A program made the translations under genes and the position numbers. Under the pieces are notes generated by a model. It ran no database searches and had not been told where the DNA came from. It saw nothing but the letters and a program-made list of their open reading frames with translations. From contig JAKSZT010054569.1 in NCBI GenBank assembly GCA_026826555.1, forward strand, positions 2,470,258 to 2,534,257: a stretch of DNA of 64,000 nucleotides, written 5' to 3'. Source of the stretch: Tolypeutes matacus (taxonomy: Eukaryota; Chordata; Mammalia; Cingulata; Chlamyphoridae). Positions 48,525 through 63,519 of the stretch are shown here, piece after piece (the first letter of the stretch is position 1; every line of letters begins with the position of its first letter).

Positions 48525-50868
48525 ATTTATTATTATTTTTTTATTAGCAATGTTATGGGTTTACAGTGCAATCATGCATAAAACACAGGATTCCCACACA
48601 CCACCCCACCACCAACACCTTGCACTGCTGGGTAACATTTTTTACAATTGATGACAGCACTTTTTTATAATTATACTATTTTTTTTAACCGTAGTAGCCA
48701 GCATTTATTGAGAGATTCTATATTCTAGGCACTGTGTGAAGCAATTTATTTACATAGATTACTGCCTTTAAAACACCCAATACATGGGTAACAATAATGT
48801 GCTACCCTCACCATCATCCATTTCCAAACCTTTACAATCAACCTAAACAGAAAATTTTAAAAAATTAAGCACCAACTCTGCATTCCTTACCTCTACCCTG
48901 GCTCCTAGTAACCTACATACTAGTTTCTGACTCTATGAGTTTGCTTATTAAAATTAGTTCATATCAGTGAGATCATACAATATTTGTCCTTTTAGTCTGG
49001 CGTATTTCACTCAGCATAATGTCCTCAAGTCCATCCATGTTGTCACATCAAGGTTTCATTCCTTTTCACGGCTGAATAATGTTCCATTGTATGTATATAC
49101 CACATTTTATTTATCCATTCATCGGTTGATGGACACTTCGGTTGCTTGCATATTTTGGCAACTGTAAATAGTTGCCATGACCATCTGTGTATGAATATCT
49201 GTTCAAGTCCCTGCTTTCAGTTCTGGTTATATTCCTAGTAGTAGAATTGCCGGGTCATATGGTAGCTTCCTGAGGAACTGCCAAACTGTCTTCCGTAGCA
49301 GCTCTACCATTCTATGTTCCCACCAGCAATGAATGAATGTTCCTATTTCTCCACATCCTTTCCAACACTTGAAGTTTTCTGTTTTTTTTTTTAAATAGTA
49401 GCCATCCTATAGGGTATAAAATGATATCTCATTGTGGTTTTGATATGCATTTCATGTACTTTTTAACCATTTGAATATCTTCTTTGGAGAAATAGCTTTT
49501 AATTCTAAGTCTTTAAAATCTCTTGCCCATATTTTTAAAATTGTGTTGTTTTTCTTTTTATTGTTGAGTTGTAGGATTTCTTTATATATTCTGGAAATTA
49601 AACCCTTATTGGATATGTGGTTTCCAAGTATTTTCTCCCATAAAGTATGTTGTCATTTCACTATTGTGATAAAGTCCTTTGATGCACAAAAGGTTTTAAT
49701 TCTGAGGAGGTCCCATTTATCTATTTTTTGTTGTTGTTGCTTGTACTTTGGGTGTAAAGAAAAGAAACCATTGCCTAACATAAGATCCTGAAGATGCTTC
49801 TCTACATTTTTTTCTAGGAGTTTTATGGTCTTGGTTATTATATTTAGGTCCTTGATCCATTTTCAGTTAATTTTTGTATATGGTGTGAGAAAGGCATTCT
49901 CATTCATTCTTTTTGCATATGGATATCCATTTCTCTCAGAACCATTTCTTGAAGAGACTATTTTTTCCACTGATCAATATATCTATCCTTGTGCCAGTAC
50001 CATGCTGTTTTGTTTTTGTTTTTGTTTTTTTGTATTTTTTGTGTTATTCTTTTTAATTAATTTATTAATTTATTTATTTTATTATTCTTTTCTTACCATG
50101 CTGTTTTGATCACTGTAGCTTTGTAATATGCTTTAAAGTCAAGGAGTGACTTCTTTTTCATTCTTCTTTTTCAAGATGTTGTGTGGCTATTTGGAGCCGC
50201 TTACCTTTCCAAATAAATTCAATAATTGGCTTTTCCATTTATGCAAAGTAGGCTGTTGGAATTTTGATTGGGATTACATCAAATCTGCACATCATTTTGG
50301 GTAGAATTAACATCTTAATGATATTTAGTTTTCCAATCCATGAACACAGAATTTATTTAAGTCTTCTTTGATCCAATATATTTGATTCTTTTAGTTACTA
50401 TTGTAAATGGAAATTTTTTCTTGATTTTCTCCTCAGGTTTCTCCTTACTAGTGTATAGAAACACTACTGACTTTTGTGTGTTGATCTTGTACCCTGCTGA
50501 ACTTGTTTATTAACTGTAATAGCTTTGTTGTAGATTTTTCAGGACTTTCTATATATGTGATCATGTCATCTGCAAATAGTGAAAGTTTTACTTCTTCCTT
50601 TCCAATGTCTATGCCTTTTAATTTTTTTTCTTGCCTAACTACTCTGGCTAGAACTTCCAGTACAATGTTGAATAACAGTGGTGGCAGTGGCATTCTTATC
50701 TTGTTCCAGATCTTAGAGGAAAGCATTCAGTCTTTTACCATTGAGTATGATGTTAGATGTGGGGTTTTGTATCTATGCTTTGTCTTGTTGAGGAGGTTTC
50801 CTTTTATTCCTATTTTTCTAACTGTTTTTATCAAGAAGGATACCAGATTTTTTCAAATGCCTTTTCTG
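48525..50868 (-). mobile_element. LINE-1, 5'-truncated, with foreign segment in its 3' UTR
   Basis: 3' UTR start (gttatgggtttacagtgcaa) 48525-48685, a MIR-like stretch 48690-48783, then 3' UTR continues (gtaacaataatgtgctaccc) and ORF2 from about 49060 to the RT domain near 50868. Frames broken at many places. Confidence 0.8.
50448..50726 (-). pseudogene. L1 ORF2 reverse transcriptase fragment with FADD motif
   Basis: 92 residues with [20 protein letters not shown] and [20 protein letters not shown], the RT palm with the catalytic FADD aspartates still present. Frame ends on both sides; not functional. Confidence 0.88.
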
Positions 50869-50869
50869 C

Positions 50870-51040
50870 GAGGAAGACATGGTTTCTATCCTCAAGGAAC
50901 TTAGAAGGGCAGTGTAAGATGGTGGTCATAAAGACTTTGGAGTCACACTAACCTGGGTTTAAAAAACCAGCTCTCAGCAAGGCATAAAGTAGTCTTTCAA
51001 TAAATGTTAACTGTTGTGTTGATCATATTATTTATACTGT
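50870..51040. repeat. Small L2 (-) and MIR (+) fragments
   Basis: aagacatggtttctatcctc aaggaacttag is L2 antisense; from 50918 ggtggtcataaagactttgg, agtcacactaacctgggttt is the MIR head with a shortened tail. Confidence 0.55.
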
Positions 51041-52350
51041 ATTGCTGCTATTGGTAATACTCATATTGATTAGGTTCAAACATGACCTGCATGGAGAGAG
51101 ATGAGAACTCTTCTAATTGAGTACTTGGGTCTCCTCCAGGTCTCAGTTACTCTAATTCTATGCTTCCTTCTTTGGCGTCTGAGTTCATGAACAAGAGCTA
51201 ATTTGATGACTGCTTTCCATGGGCCTGCCGCCTTAAGTAAGGTGTTGTGGGAAAATTGGGGGCCAGGAGCTATGAGATGAAACATGTGGTCATACTACCT
51301 CCTTCCTTCAACCCCCAAACTTCCCCAGTCCTTGGGTTCCTCCTATTAGGAAAGGCATTCTTAACACTTGAATGGATGACAACTAATAATAATGAATTAA
51401 CATGAACATGTAACATTAACTCAATTTCATTGCAACGTAAATTTTGGTCAAAAGTGTCTGAATCTTGTCTGATGAAAGAAGTCTGTCTATCCATTTGTTC
51501 TTTGATTTAACAAATAATTGTTGAGCATCTATGATGTATCAGGCACTGGAGATACAATGATGAATGGCCCATCACCCTGGATTCAAGGTGAGATGAGACA
51601 CAAAGACCCTGTATCCCCTAGAAGCCAAAGAAAAACATTGACTCTCCAAAGCCTGGACCACTTGTTCTCTGAACACATTTCATCTATGCAGCTTTTGCTC
51701 ATATGCCCATGTCAGTCTCTCTTTCCAGATTGCCCTTTGCTCAATTCTTGCCTCTTCTTCATTACCGATCCTTAAAGTCTCACCTGTCCTGATCACCGAT
51801 CATGAGACAGCACCTTGCCCTCTCTGCTTGCATAGTACATAGTTCCTTCTCCACTTAGCTCTTACATACTACCATGCATTATAAACTTTGGTACATACTT
51901 TAAATCTGTCTTACTAGTCTGTAAGTGACTTGAAGGCTAAATCCTAAACCCTTAATATTCCAAGAGGATCTAATACTTTATATTGTGTGCAACAATGCAC
52001 CAGTAAATACCTGAAAAATGGAATTGACTTCAACAAATTCTAAAAGAGAACTAAACACTAAACACAAGGCATCTTTCCATATGCTACAGGGAGATGCAAA
52101 GGTAAATAGGAAGCTTTTACTCTAACTGAGATGGGAGCCTTTGGAGAGTTTTTAGCAGAAGGTTGATTTAGTCCAGTGGTAATATATCTTGTTGTAAGTT
52201 TTCCAACATAATTTCTTGGGATTTTACTTATCAGATGAAGATCCATTTAACTAATATTGTTTTTGGTTTAAACAAATGCCCATCCAGATCTCTTTTACCT
52301 ACATTCCTACACACACACACACAAAACTGTGGTCTTCTGTAAGAATGGCT
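51041..52350. other. Unique intron sequence with one L2 trace
   Basis: 51505-51580 (acaaataattgttgagcatc, tatgatgtatcaggcactgg) is an antisense L2 3' end. The rest is unassigned. Confidence 0.5.
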
Positions 52351-52354
52351 CCCA

Positions 52355-52560
52355 CCTGTTGAGCCCTGCTGTCCACCAAGCACCATGCTCTTTACTTCAC
52401 ATACATCCTTCGCATAGATCCTCATAACCATCCAGTGAAGTAGGGATTATGACCTCTATCTTAAAAATAAGGAAAGTGAAGCTCAGAGAAGTTAAATCAT
52501 TTGCTTAAGGTCACTTAGCTAGTAAATGGTGGAGCCCCCAGAACTGAATCTAGACCTCAC
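52355..52560 (-). repeat. MIR SINE
   Basis: Antisense MIR: accaagcaccatgctcttta, cctcataaccatccagtgaa, aggaaagtgaagctcagaga, aggtcacttagctagtaaat. Confidence 0.85.
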
Positions 52561-55058
52561 TACGTTGCAACAGCTGAAGCCATCTCAGAAAGGCATTCCC
52601 TTGAACAGCTGGTAGGGTGTGAGGTCTCACTTTTGTGAGCCAGCCCTACATCAACATAATGTATTTTTAGAATATGGCATAGCAGCAGAGTAATCCACGT
52701 TCCTTTGTCTTGTTATCTGCCATTCGTTGCCGCCATGTGCTGTCAAAAAGTGCTTCTTCGTTTTGTACTTAAAATAACTCAGTGACTTCACCCTATCCTG
52801 AGTCATGGCTTCGATCCTTCAGCCTCATCCAGCTTGCCTCACATCAGGTGTGCTAGACAGACGGTTTCCTTTAAACACATAGAGACTAACCTGGTATGGG
52901 GTTGTGGGAGCCTTAGAGATTCTTTGTTTCCATGTCAGAACTTCTTATGATTTTTTTGTGTGTGGATTTTTCTGACAGTGTATTTCACTGTCATTCGATG
53001 TTTGGCTGATATTATGCATCTTTAAAACCCAGATTGGTGATCTTTCTCATAATGCCAAGTAAACATATCCTTTTCTATCTCTGTGATTTTAGTGATATGA
53101 AATGCAACTGATTATAAAGACTGATCCATAAGTTGTATTATCTCTTGTTCTTGCAATCTGGGAGCAATAATATACTTGATTTTAATCTTAGGTCTGCAGG
53201 TAACCAAATGTATGACCTTGGGCAAGTCTCTCCATCCCTCTGAGGGGCTTGAACCGTGTCTTTTTGCAGACATAAATCTGTGATTCTATTACAAATCACT
53301 CTCCCTCCACTTTCTGTGAAGATATTATCCTCTCAATTACAGCTTTCAAGGGTTTCATAAAATGTATTGTCACTAGGACTTCTGAAATCTGTTAGCAAAG
53401 CATAGGCGTCAGATCAATAAAGGACCTTGGTGAACTTCTAACCCAACACCTTCATTTTGCTGCTGAAGAAACTCAAACTCAAGTTGGTGTAAGGACTTGT
53501 CTATGTCCATTCAACCTATAAGTGTCAAATCCAGGACTCTTGGCTCCTTTCAGTGGCCTTCGTAAGGAGCCTTGATATCCTGCCTTTTGCAGAGGACTCT
53601 AATTTATTAGTCATGATGTCGCCACTCAGCAAAAATATGTGTTCAGTTATGTCTCGGAAAATCCGTGCAAGGTTGGAGATACTTTTTCTGGTTGAGAATA
53701 CAATTGATCAGAAAATATCCAAAATTTCAGGCATCCGGAGTAAAGTGTCATGTTCAAAGTCATCAGGCAAATGAGGGACAGAGCCAGAACTGAAACTGGA
53801 GAGCTCTTGAGAGATGACTGGAAGATAATAGATTGTGACAGGCTGGTCCGTTCAGTCCTTCCAGCTTCCTGATGTCCAGATGGGCTCCCCACACTGTCAA
53901 ATTGATTGATTGAAACGCCAGTGCTAAGATGCTCAAAAATCCCCAGCACATGGATACAGCTGCATGTTTCTTTCCAGGAGGCTGTAGGTCAAAACGTAAT
54001 CTTCCCCCTTGCAAACTTAAATAGAGTTGCTACCAGTCAAAGCAGGGCAAAAAGGACCCTAATAAGCTAGTTTCATAACTCCTGGGATGTAAGCAAAGAA
54101 AGTGGAGGCAGACAGAGGAGAGAGCGCAGTCTTGTTTTTCACCAGGTTTTTGGCTGTCTCTGAAACAAATCTGACCCTAGGTGTAAGCTTGCCCTTTTCC
54201 AGTCCCAACTTCCCTGGATATAAAATACATGTTTGGCAACTGCTCTGAAAGTTATTAAAGTTGCAGCAGTAAACTATGGGAGGCCAGAGGATTTCAGACA
54301 AAAGTTATTGCATCTGTAACTCAGAAACGAATTCCTAAAACTCTTGACACATTTATCCAGAGGGCTGCTGCCAATATAGAAATGGAAATCATTGTCAAGG
54401 CCACGGTGTACCTGGAATTAAAATCCATCATTCTTTGGAGAAAGAGCTATGATTTTGGTGGAATATGAATACTCATTCCTTTTACCACCATCTTTCCTCA
54501 AATACAGGGTCCTTTATTTTTCAGAAGACAAAAAGAAATTTCTGTTCTCTTTGTTTTTGTTTTCTTAAGAACCCCTCATTTACATTTTATTTTCAAATAT
54601 TTCTTTCTCTGACAGTCCCACATTTAAACTGAAAGACACCCTTTTGCTTTTCAATTGTACTGGTTTTATTTTGGATAGAAATCCTGCTGGGTACAGTAAC
54701 AGAGAACAAACTTTACGGCAGCAATAATCTCTTCTGCGGAATCTATTGTGGGGAAATGTAACACACTTTTGTTAAATGGCTGAGGAATTGGCTCCAGTGA
54801 TCTGAATTAACTACCTGAAGAGCACAGAAGGGAACAAAAGTACCTCCTTCATTCAGCAGACTCCCTCTGCCTGCCCAACTTTGTGCCGGGAACCAGGCAT
54901 GCAAAATGCCTTAAAGCAACACCCTTGCAAGAGATTTTTGATTGCCTTAGGCAATGTCTTCATCACCCAAAGTTAGCAAAGACTGAAGAGAATGATGGGC
55001 TCAACTGTTAGCCTGCAAATGGAGACGCGGGCCCTCTGATTCACTGCCGGTGAATATG
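52561..55058. other. Mostly unique intron sequence
   Basis: 53170-53290 holds a MIR core (tgtatgaccttgggcaagtc). 53410-53560 carries an old unnamed mammalian repeat (ctaacccaacaccttcattt). No gene. Confidence 0.5.
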
Positions 55059-55070
55059 CATCAGAGTTTT

Positions 55071-56065
55071 TTTTGTTTGTTTTTGTTTTTTCATTCTGTA
55101 AGTATTTTATTTACCACTGGAAAAAAAACAGGAAGTTCTGTGTTGGCTTCAATAAGACCAAATAGTTAATCTTTTAACATAGCTACTGCACTCCAAAATT
55201 GAAGTCAACACAGTCATTACTACAAAGTACTTGTTGAAAGAATCTATCCTGAAGAGAAAGAAAATTAGGAAAAAAGAATTTAAACATTTCCTCCAAACCA
55301 CACTTTTATAAATATTGTCATATTTAAAATGCTTGAAAGGCATGAATTCTCCATTAATGGAAAAGCAGTTCGCTATTGGCAACGACAAAAAAAAAAAACC
55401 TCAGCAATAGTTTTATCAAATGCTTTAAAATTTAAAAGCTGTCATGTTTGGGATTCGCGCTTTAGCAGTAGTCTTGTCATTACAATAATGACCGCAAATT
55501 GCTTTATACTCACCTTCACTCAAGTAAAATCTACAGAAAACCCCACTGTATCCAATGTTTGTAACATTTACTGCACTTATAGTGAACTTAAAAACTGTCC
55601 AGATTTAGTTAATAGTAAATACCTCAAAATTCCTAGAGGTATTGTTTCAACAGCTAATGGTGTGAAAATTGTTTCAGCTCCACTGCTTTAGAGTCTTCAA
55701 ATACATTTTCTATAACAAAACCTTACCTCATTCCAAATTAATGTCAAATATTTCAAAATCAAAAGAAAAAAAGATCAATTCTTTAAGATATAGGTGTTAC
55801 TCAATACCTGAAGGATTCACATTTTAAATTTATTTTTAGTTTTTCTTTTTTGTAAACAAATGATTGGTGAAATAATGCGACACCTTAAATTTCAGAAAAT
55901 GGCATGGTTTTCCAACCTCCTGTGGATATGGTGCATGATCAATCTATTATATAGGATTAATACAAGCTCATGCTTGTGTGTTATGGTGAAATGTTAAAGA
56001 ATCCAATTTAGATTGGTTGAAGCACAAGTATAATAATCCTTGAATGTGATCAAACCTATGTAAGA
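55071..56065 (-). pseudogene. Probable processed retrocopy of a polyadenylated 3' UTR (parent not identified)
   Basis: On the minus strand an AATAAA (55106-55111) is followed about 14 nt later by an A-rich tail, seen on + as tttttttttgtttgtttttg. The 12-mer catcagagtttt (55059-55070) recurs with one mismatch as catgagagtttt followed by aaa at 56066-56077. That is the right place and form for an L1-endonuclease duplication. The approximately 1-kb body is AT-rich with no credible coding frame, so only 3'-UTR sequence seems to be copied. The parent gene is not recognised. Alternative: unique intron with a chance T tract. Confidence 0.42.
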
Positions 56066-56077
56066 CATGAGAGTTTT

Positions 56078-57691
<1,614 letters not shown>

Positions 57692-57964
57692 GAATCTGGC
57701 TTTTCCCGCCATTCCTAGGTCATGTGTTGTCTTAGGCATGCCAGTACTCTGCAGGCCAGGCTTCACTGGGCATGTGCCCAGTGAAGATTACAGTGCCTAG
57801 AGGATGGTTCTGAATATTACCAAGTGTGCATCGCCCACGGTCAGTTTTCAAAATCGAGTAAGCAATTCTATTTGCTTAACTTAAAACTTCAAGTAGAATA
57901 TGGTCTTTATTAGATAGCACATTAGATTAACCTCCTTGGCTGCCAAATGCCTTCACTATGTTGT

Positions 57965-58215
57965 TGTTGTATTTTTTATTTATTATTTTCTATACAAAGT
58001 GAATAGACTAGTGTAAATGAACCCCCATGTACCCTCACCCAGTTTCAACAATCAACATTTTGCCATTTCTGTTTCACCTATATATATATATCTCCACACG
58101 CCCCCACCAACCTAATTATTATTTTACATTTCTTTTTTCTGGGGTAAAATTTACAATGAGTTATTTCGAATGACATGCTTTCAGCTGTTATTGAGGGGCA
58201 ACATGAGAAATGGTT
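57965..58215 (-). mobile_element. Old LINE-1 3'-end-like fragment
   Basis: Contains gaacccccatgtaccctcac, ccagtttcaacaatcaacat and ttttgccatttctgtttcac, typical of old L1M/L1ME 3' ends. A short (TA)n run lies at 58079-58092. Confidence 0.55.
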
Positions 58216-58799
58216 ATATGAAACTATTTCCATGTATTTTGAAAAAAAACTTTAGCACACGGTTCACTGTGTCATTGAATTCCTTTTGCATAAGTTCTCC
58301 ACATTGTGAATTCCTTTCAGGATTTAGTACCAAGGGAAGGATGTCATTATGGAAGAATAATCTGTGAACTTTATTTTTCTTTTTGCCATTGCTGCCGGGA
58401 AGCTCTAAACTAAATGTAATACCCGATCAGAAGAATTATATCTGTGTAGATTTTTTTTTTTATTTTGTTCTTTCCCAGGAGACTGCTTACTTTTACCTTA
58501 TAGTTAGATATTTGAAATAACAAAAGCTAAAGATGCTTAAATACTTATCTCTCACAAAATGTATGATTCCTGGGGATATTATCATATATAATATCATCTA
58601 CATCAAATTTATAGAGGCTGGCAATTTGTGCTATTATTACCTATTTGCTTGAAAGCATATTGAAGAAAGTTAATTAAAAATATATTAAAGGTATTTGAAA
58701 AATACATTAAAGATTAAAATGAATTAAGTACTGCACAATTGAGTAAAGCTGCTTAAGCATACGTGTGACCTGATTGTCAAATCTTTACACAAAGTGAAC

Positions 58800-61700
58800 A
58801 TATTTTATGATGCTTTGTTATGTGCCTGGTAGAGTTTCCATATACCCACATACAAACATACAGTTTTCCATATTATTAACACTTTGAATTTGTGCGATAG
58901 TTTTGTTAATATTGATTGAAACAATATTGTTATAATTATAATGTTAACTGGAGCCCATTATTTACACTAGGGTTCACTGTGTTGTACAGTGCTTTTTTTT
59001 TCATTTTTATTTTAATAATAGGTATCCAACCTAAAATTTGCCCTTTTAACCACATGCAAATACATAATTCAGTGCTGTTAATTATGTTCATAATGTGCTA
59101 CCATAACCACCATCAATTGCCAAAACTTTTCTATCAATACAGAGAGAAACACTGTACAATTTAAGCACTAACTCCCCATTCCTACCTCCACCCCAGCTCC
59201 TGGTAACCTTCATTCTAGTTTCTGACTCTGTGAATCTGCTTATTCTAATTATTTCATTTCAGTGAGATCATACAATGTTTGTCCTTTGGTGTCTGGCTTG
59301 TTTCACTCAACATGATGTCTTCAAGGTTCATCCATGATGTCACATGTGTCTGAACATGATTTTTTTTATGGCTGAATAATATTCCATCGCATGCATATAC
59401 CACATTTTGTTTATCCATTCATCGGTTGATGAACACATGGGTTGTTTCCATCTTTTGGTAATTATGAACATTGGTATGCAAATATCTGTTTGAGTACCTG
59501 CTTCAACTGTTTGGGGTATATACTTAGAAGAGGGATTGCTGAATCACATGGTAATTCTATACATAACTTTCTGAGAAACCACAAAATTGTCTTCCACAGC
59601 AACCGCAGCAATTTACATACCCACCAACAGAAAGAGTATTCCTATCGCTCCACATCCTCTCCAACACTTATTTTCTGTTTTCTTAATAGAAGCCATTCTA
59701 GTAGGTGTGCAATGGTTTTTATTTGTATTTCCCTTATAGATAATGACGTTGAGCATCTCTTCATGTGTTTATTGGCCTTTTGTATATTTTCTTTGGAAAA
59801 ATGTCTATTCAGGTCTTTCGCCCATTTTTTTAATTGGGTTGTTTGCCTTTTTATTGAATTGTAGTATTTCTTTATATATTCTGGATATTAGGCCTTTATT
59901 GTATATGTGGTTTCCAAATATTTTCTCCTGTTGAATAGGTTGTCTTTTTACTTTCATGATAACAAGTCCTTTGATGCACAAAAGTTTTTAATTTTGATGA
60001 GGTCTCATTTATCTATTTATTCTTTTGTTGCTTATGGTTTGAGTGAAAAGTCTAAGAAACCATTGCTTAACACAAGGTCTTGAAGATGCTTCTCAATGTT
60101 TTCTTCTAGGAGTTTGATAGTTCTGATTTTTATATTTAAGTCTTTGATCCATTTTGAGTTGCTTTTTATATGGTATGAGGTAGGGGACCACCTTCATTCT
60201 CTGGTATATAAAAATCCATTTTTCCCAGCCACATATTCTTTCCTAATTGAGTGAACTTGGCACTCTTGTCAAAAATCAGTTGGCGTTAAACATTATGGTT
60301 GATTTCTGAACTCTCGATTAGATTCCATTTGTCTGCATATCTGGCCTTTTGCCAGTAGCATGATTACTGTGGCTTTGTAATAAGTTTTAAGATCAGGAAG
60401 TATGAGTCCTCCAACTTCATTCTTCTTTGTTATGATGGCTTTGGCTATTCAGGGTCCCTTTCCACTTCCATAAAAATTTGATGATTGGCTTTTCCATCTC
60501 TGCAAAGAAGGCTGTTGAAATTTTGGTAGGGGTTGCATTGAATCTGTAAATCGCTTTGGTATAATTAGTATCTTAACAATATGTAGTCTTCCAATCCATG
60601 CACACAGAATGTCTTACCATTTACTTAGTCTTCCTTTATTTCTTTAAGCAATATTTTAAAATTTTCTTTGTTCAAGTTTTTTACAGCCTTAGTTAGATTA
60701 ATTCCTAGATATATTTTTTTTAGATATTTGATTCTTTTATTTGCTATTCTAAGTGGAAATTTTCTTGATTTCTTTTTCAGATTATTTATCACTAGTATAT
60801 AGAAGCACCACTGATTTTGTGTGTTGAATTTCTACCTGCCAATTTGTGGAACTCATTTATTAGTTCCAATATCTTTGTTGTGGCTTTTTCAGGATTTTCT
60901 GTATATAGGATCATGCCATCTACAATGAGACATGTTTCACTTCTTCCTTTCCAATTTGGCTACCTTTTATTTTTTTTCCCTTTCCTAAAGTCTCCATCTA
61001 GAACTTCCAGTATAATGTTGAATAATTATGACAGTAGGCATCCTTGTCCAGTTCCTGATCTTAGAGGGAAAGCTTTCATTCTTTCTCCATTATGTTAGCT
61101 GTGGGTTTTTCATATATAGCCTTTATCGGGTTAAGGTAGTTTCCTTCTATTCATAGTTGTCTACTATTTTTATCAAGAAAGGGTGCTGGATTTTGTTTAA
61201 ATGCCTTTTTGGTATCAATTGAGATGATCATGTGGGTTTTTTTCTTTGTTCCCTTAATGTGGTATATTACATTTACTTGATTTTCTTATATTGAACTACC
61301 CTTGCATACCTGGGATAAATGCCACTTGACCATGGTATATAATTCTTTTAATGTGCTGCTGGCTTCGGTTTGCTATATTTTGTTGAAGATTTTGCATCTA
61401 TATTCATAAGGGATATTGGTCTTTAGTTTTCTTTTCTTGTGGTATCCTTATCTGGCTTTGGAATTAGGGTGATGTTGGTCTCATATATATTTTTGGAAGA
61501 GTTTGAGCAAGATAGGTATTAATTCTTCTTGGAATGTTTGGTACATTTCGCCTGCGAAGCCATCTGGTCCTGGGCTTTTCTTTGTTGTGAAGTTTTTGAT
61601 TACTGATTCAATCTCTTTGCTAGTTATTGATCTTTTGGTATATATTTCTTCTTGAGTCAGTATAGGTAGTTTTTGTGTTTCTAGGCATTTATCCATTTCA

Positions 61701-62780
61701 TCTAGGGTATCTAATTTGTTGGTGTACAATTGTTCATAGAATCCTCTTATAATTCTTTTTATTTCTGTTGAGTCAGTAGTAATGTCCCCCTTTTATTTCT
61801 GATGTTAGTTACTTGCATTCTTTCTCTTTATTTTAATGCCAGTCTAGTTAAAGGTTTGTTGGTTTTAGTGGCATTTTCAAAGAATCAACTTTTGGTTTTG
61901 CTGATTCTATTGGTTTTTTAAAAATTCTTTATTTCATTCATTTCCACTCTAATCTTTATTATTCCCTTTCTTCTGCATGCTTTGGGTTTAGTTTGCTCTT
62001 CTTTTTCTAGATCCTCTAGTTGTAAGGTTAGGTCTGTGATTTGAAATCTTTTTTTTTTTTCTCAATGAAAGCACTTAGAGCTATAAATTTCCCCTTCAGC
62101 GCTGCCTTTGCTGCAAGCCATAAGTTTTGGTATGTTGTATTTTCATTTTCATTTTCCTCAAGATATTTCTTAATTTCCCTTGACTTCTGTTTTGATCCAT
62201 TGGTTGTTTAAGAATGTGTTGTTCAATTTCTAAATTTTTGTGAATTTTCCATTTTGCCTTCTGTTATTGATTTCTAGCTTCATTCCATTGCATTTGGAGA
62301 AGATACATTGTATGAATTCAATTTTTGTATTCATTGAGTCTTGTTTTGTGACCTAATTACTGGTCTATCCTGGAGTATGGTCCATAGTTTACTAGAGAAG
62401 ATTGTGTATTCTTCTGCTTTTGGGTGAAATGTTTTATATATGTCTGTTAGGTCTCATTGGTTTTCAGTCATTTAAATATTCTATTTCCTTATTGATCTTC
62501 TGTCCAGATGTTCTATCCATGATTAAAAGTGGTATATTTAAGTCTTCTATCATTAATGTTGAACCATCTATTTCTTCCTTCAAATCAGTTAATATTTGCT
62601 TCATCTATTTTGGGGCTCTGCCATTAGGTGTGTATATATTTATAATTGTTATGTATTCTTATTGAATTGACCCCTTTATCAGTATATGAGGTCCTTCTTT
62701 TTTGATAGTTTCTGGATTTTTATATTGTTCCTTTGGTGGTTCATCATTTCTTGTTTCTTTTTTGTCTTGTAATCTTTTGT
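58800..62780 (-). mobile_element. LINE-1, nearly complete ORF2 in antisense
   Basis: 3' UTR from about 58800 (possibly two 3' ends, a second starting near 58990), then ORF2 C-terminus (59340-59900), RT (60800-61730) and endonuclease (62150-62700). ORF1 is not recognised beyond 62780. The frame is disrupted throughout. It is the largest single element of the window, about 4 kb. Confidence 0.85.
61481..61729 (-). pseudogene. L1 ORF2 fragment, RT entry with SPGPDGF motif
   Basis: 82 residues including [20 protein letters not shown] followed by [12 protein letters not shown] and [11 protein letters not shown], the canonical RT entry of ORF2p. Better preserved than the 14427-14669 copy, so this L1 is probably younger. 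Confidence 0.88.
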
Positions 62781-63508
62781 TACACCCTGTATATTTTTAA
62801 GTATTAATGCTTAAATTTACTTCCTGAGCTGTCTGTTCCTTAAGTTTGTGTGCATCTAGTGATATGACAGATACTTGAGTGATATGAGTACCAGGAGTTA
62901 AAAGAAACAAACAAATGCAAAAAAAAAAAAAAAAAAACCCACATATTTTGCAATCTTTGTAATTTGACTCTGCATTGGCTGGTGCTCTCCTTCTAGAGTT
63001 TGGCACTCCTATCAAGAAGATCAACCCAAGGTGAATATGAAATACCAGGTCCTCTCATCTTTTCTGAACCTGCATCTTACCCTGGGCCTATGCTTGCTCA
63101 TGGCCTTAGGAATTCTCCATTTACAGGAATTCCAATGCCCCCTCTACTCCCTATGAAATAGACTTTCTCCCCCTCCTGGGTACCCTATTGTATGACTTAA
63201 AGCAGGCAATCCTTTGCCCCAGGCCACTTTGATTTGTTTCTTATGCTGCTTCAGCTGTTAGCTGGCTGCAAGCTGCTTCTGCCTGCAGGGCAAATTCTGG
63301 GAGGGAGAGTCTGAATAGAGTTTCCTGTTTCAGTCTTTCAGTCTGCCACCTGTTAGATTGGTACCGACATGCAAGCACTGCAGTAAGCACATAAAAGTCA
63401 CTCTGCTCCCTCTGTAACAGGACCAGAGAACCACAGTGGGAGAGCAGGCTGGCTCCACACTGTGCCAGGAATGAGTTATGAAGGGAGCAGCAAGGGTGCC
63501 ATGAGCTT
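62781..63508. other. Unresolved sequence between the L1 and the DAS SINE
   Basis: An A run lies at 62919-62937. 63040-63500 is GC-moderate sequence that could be the 5' UTR of the L1 on its left (minus strand) or unique intron. It continues similarly after the SINE to at least 63940. Confidence 0.4.
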
Positions 63509-63519
63509 CTCCAACTATT

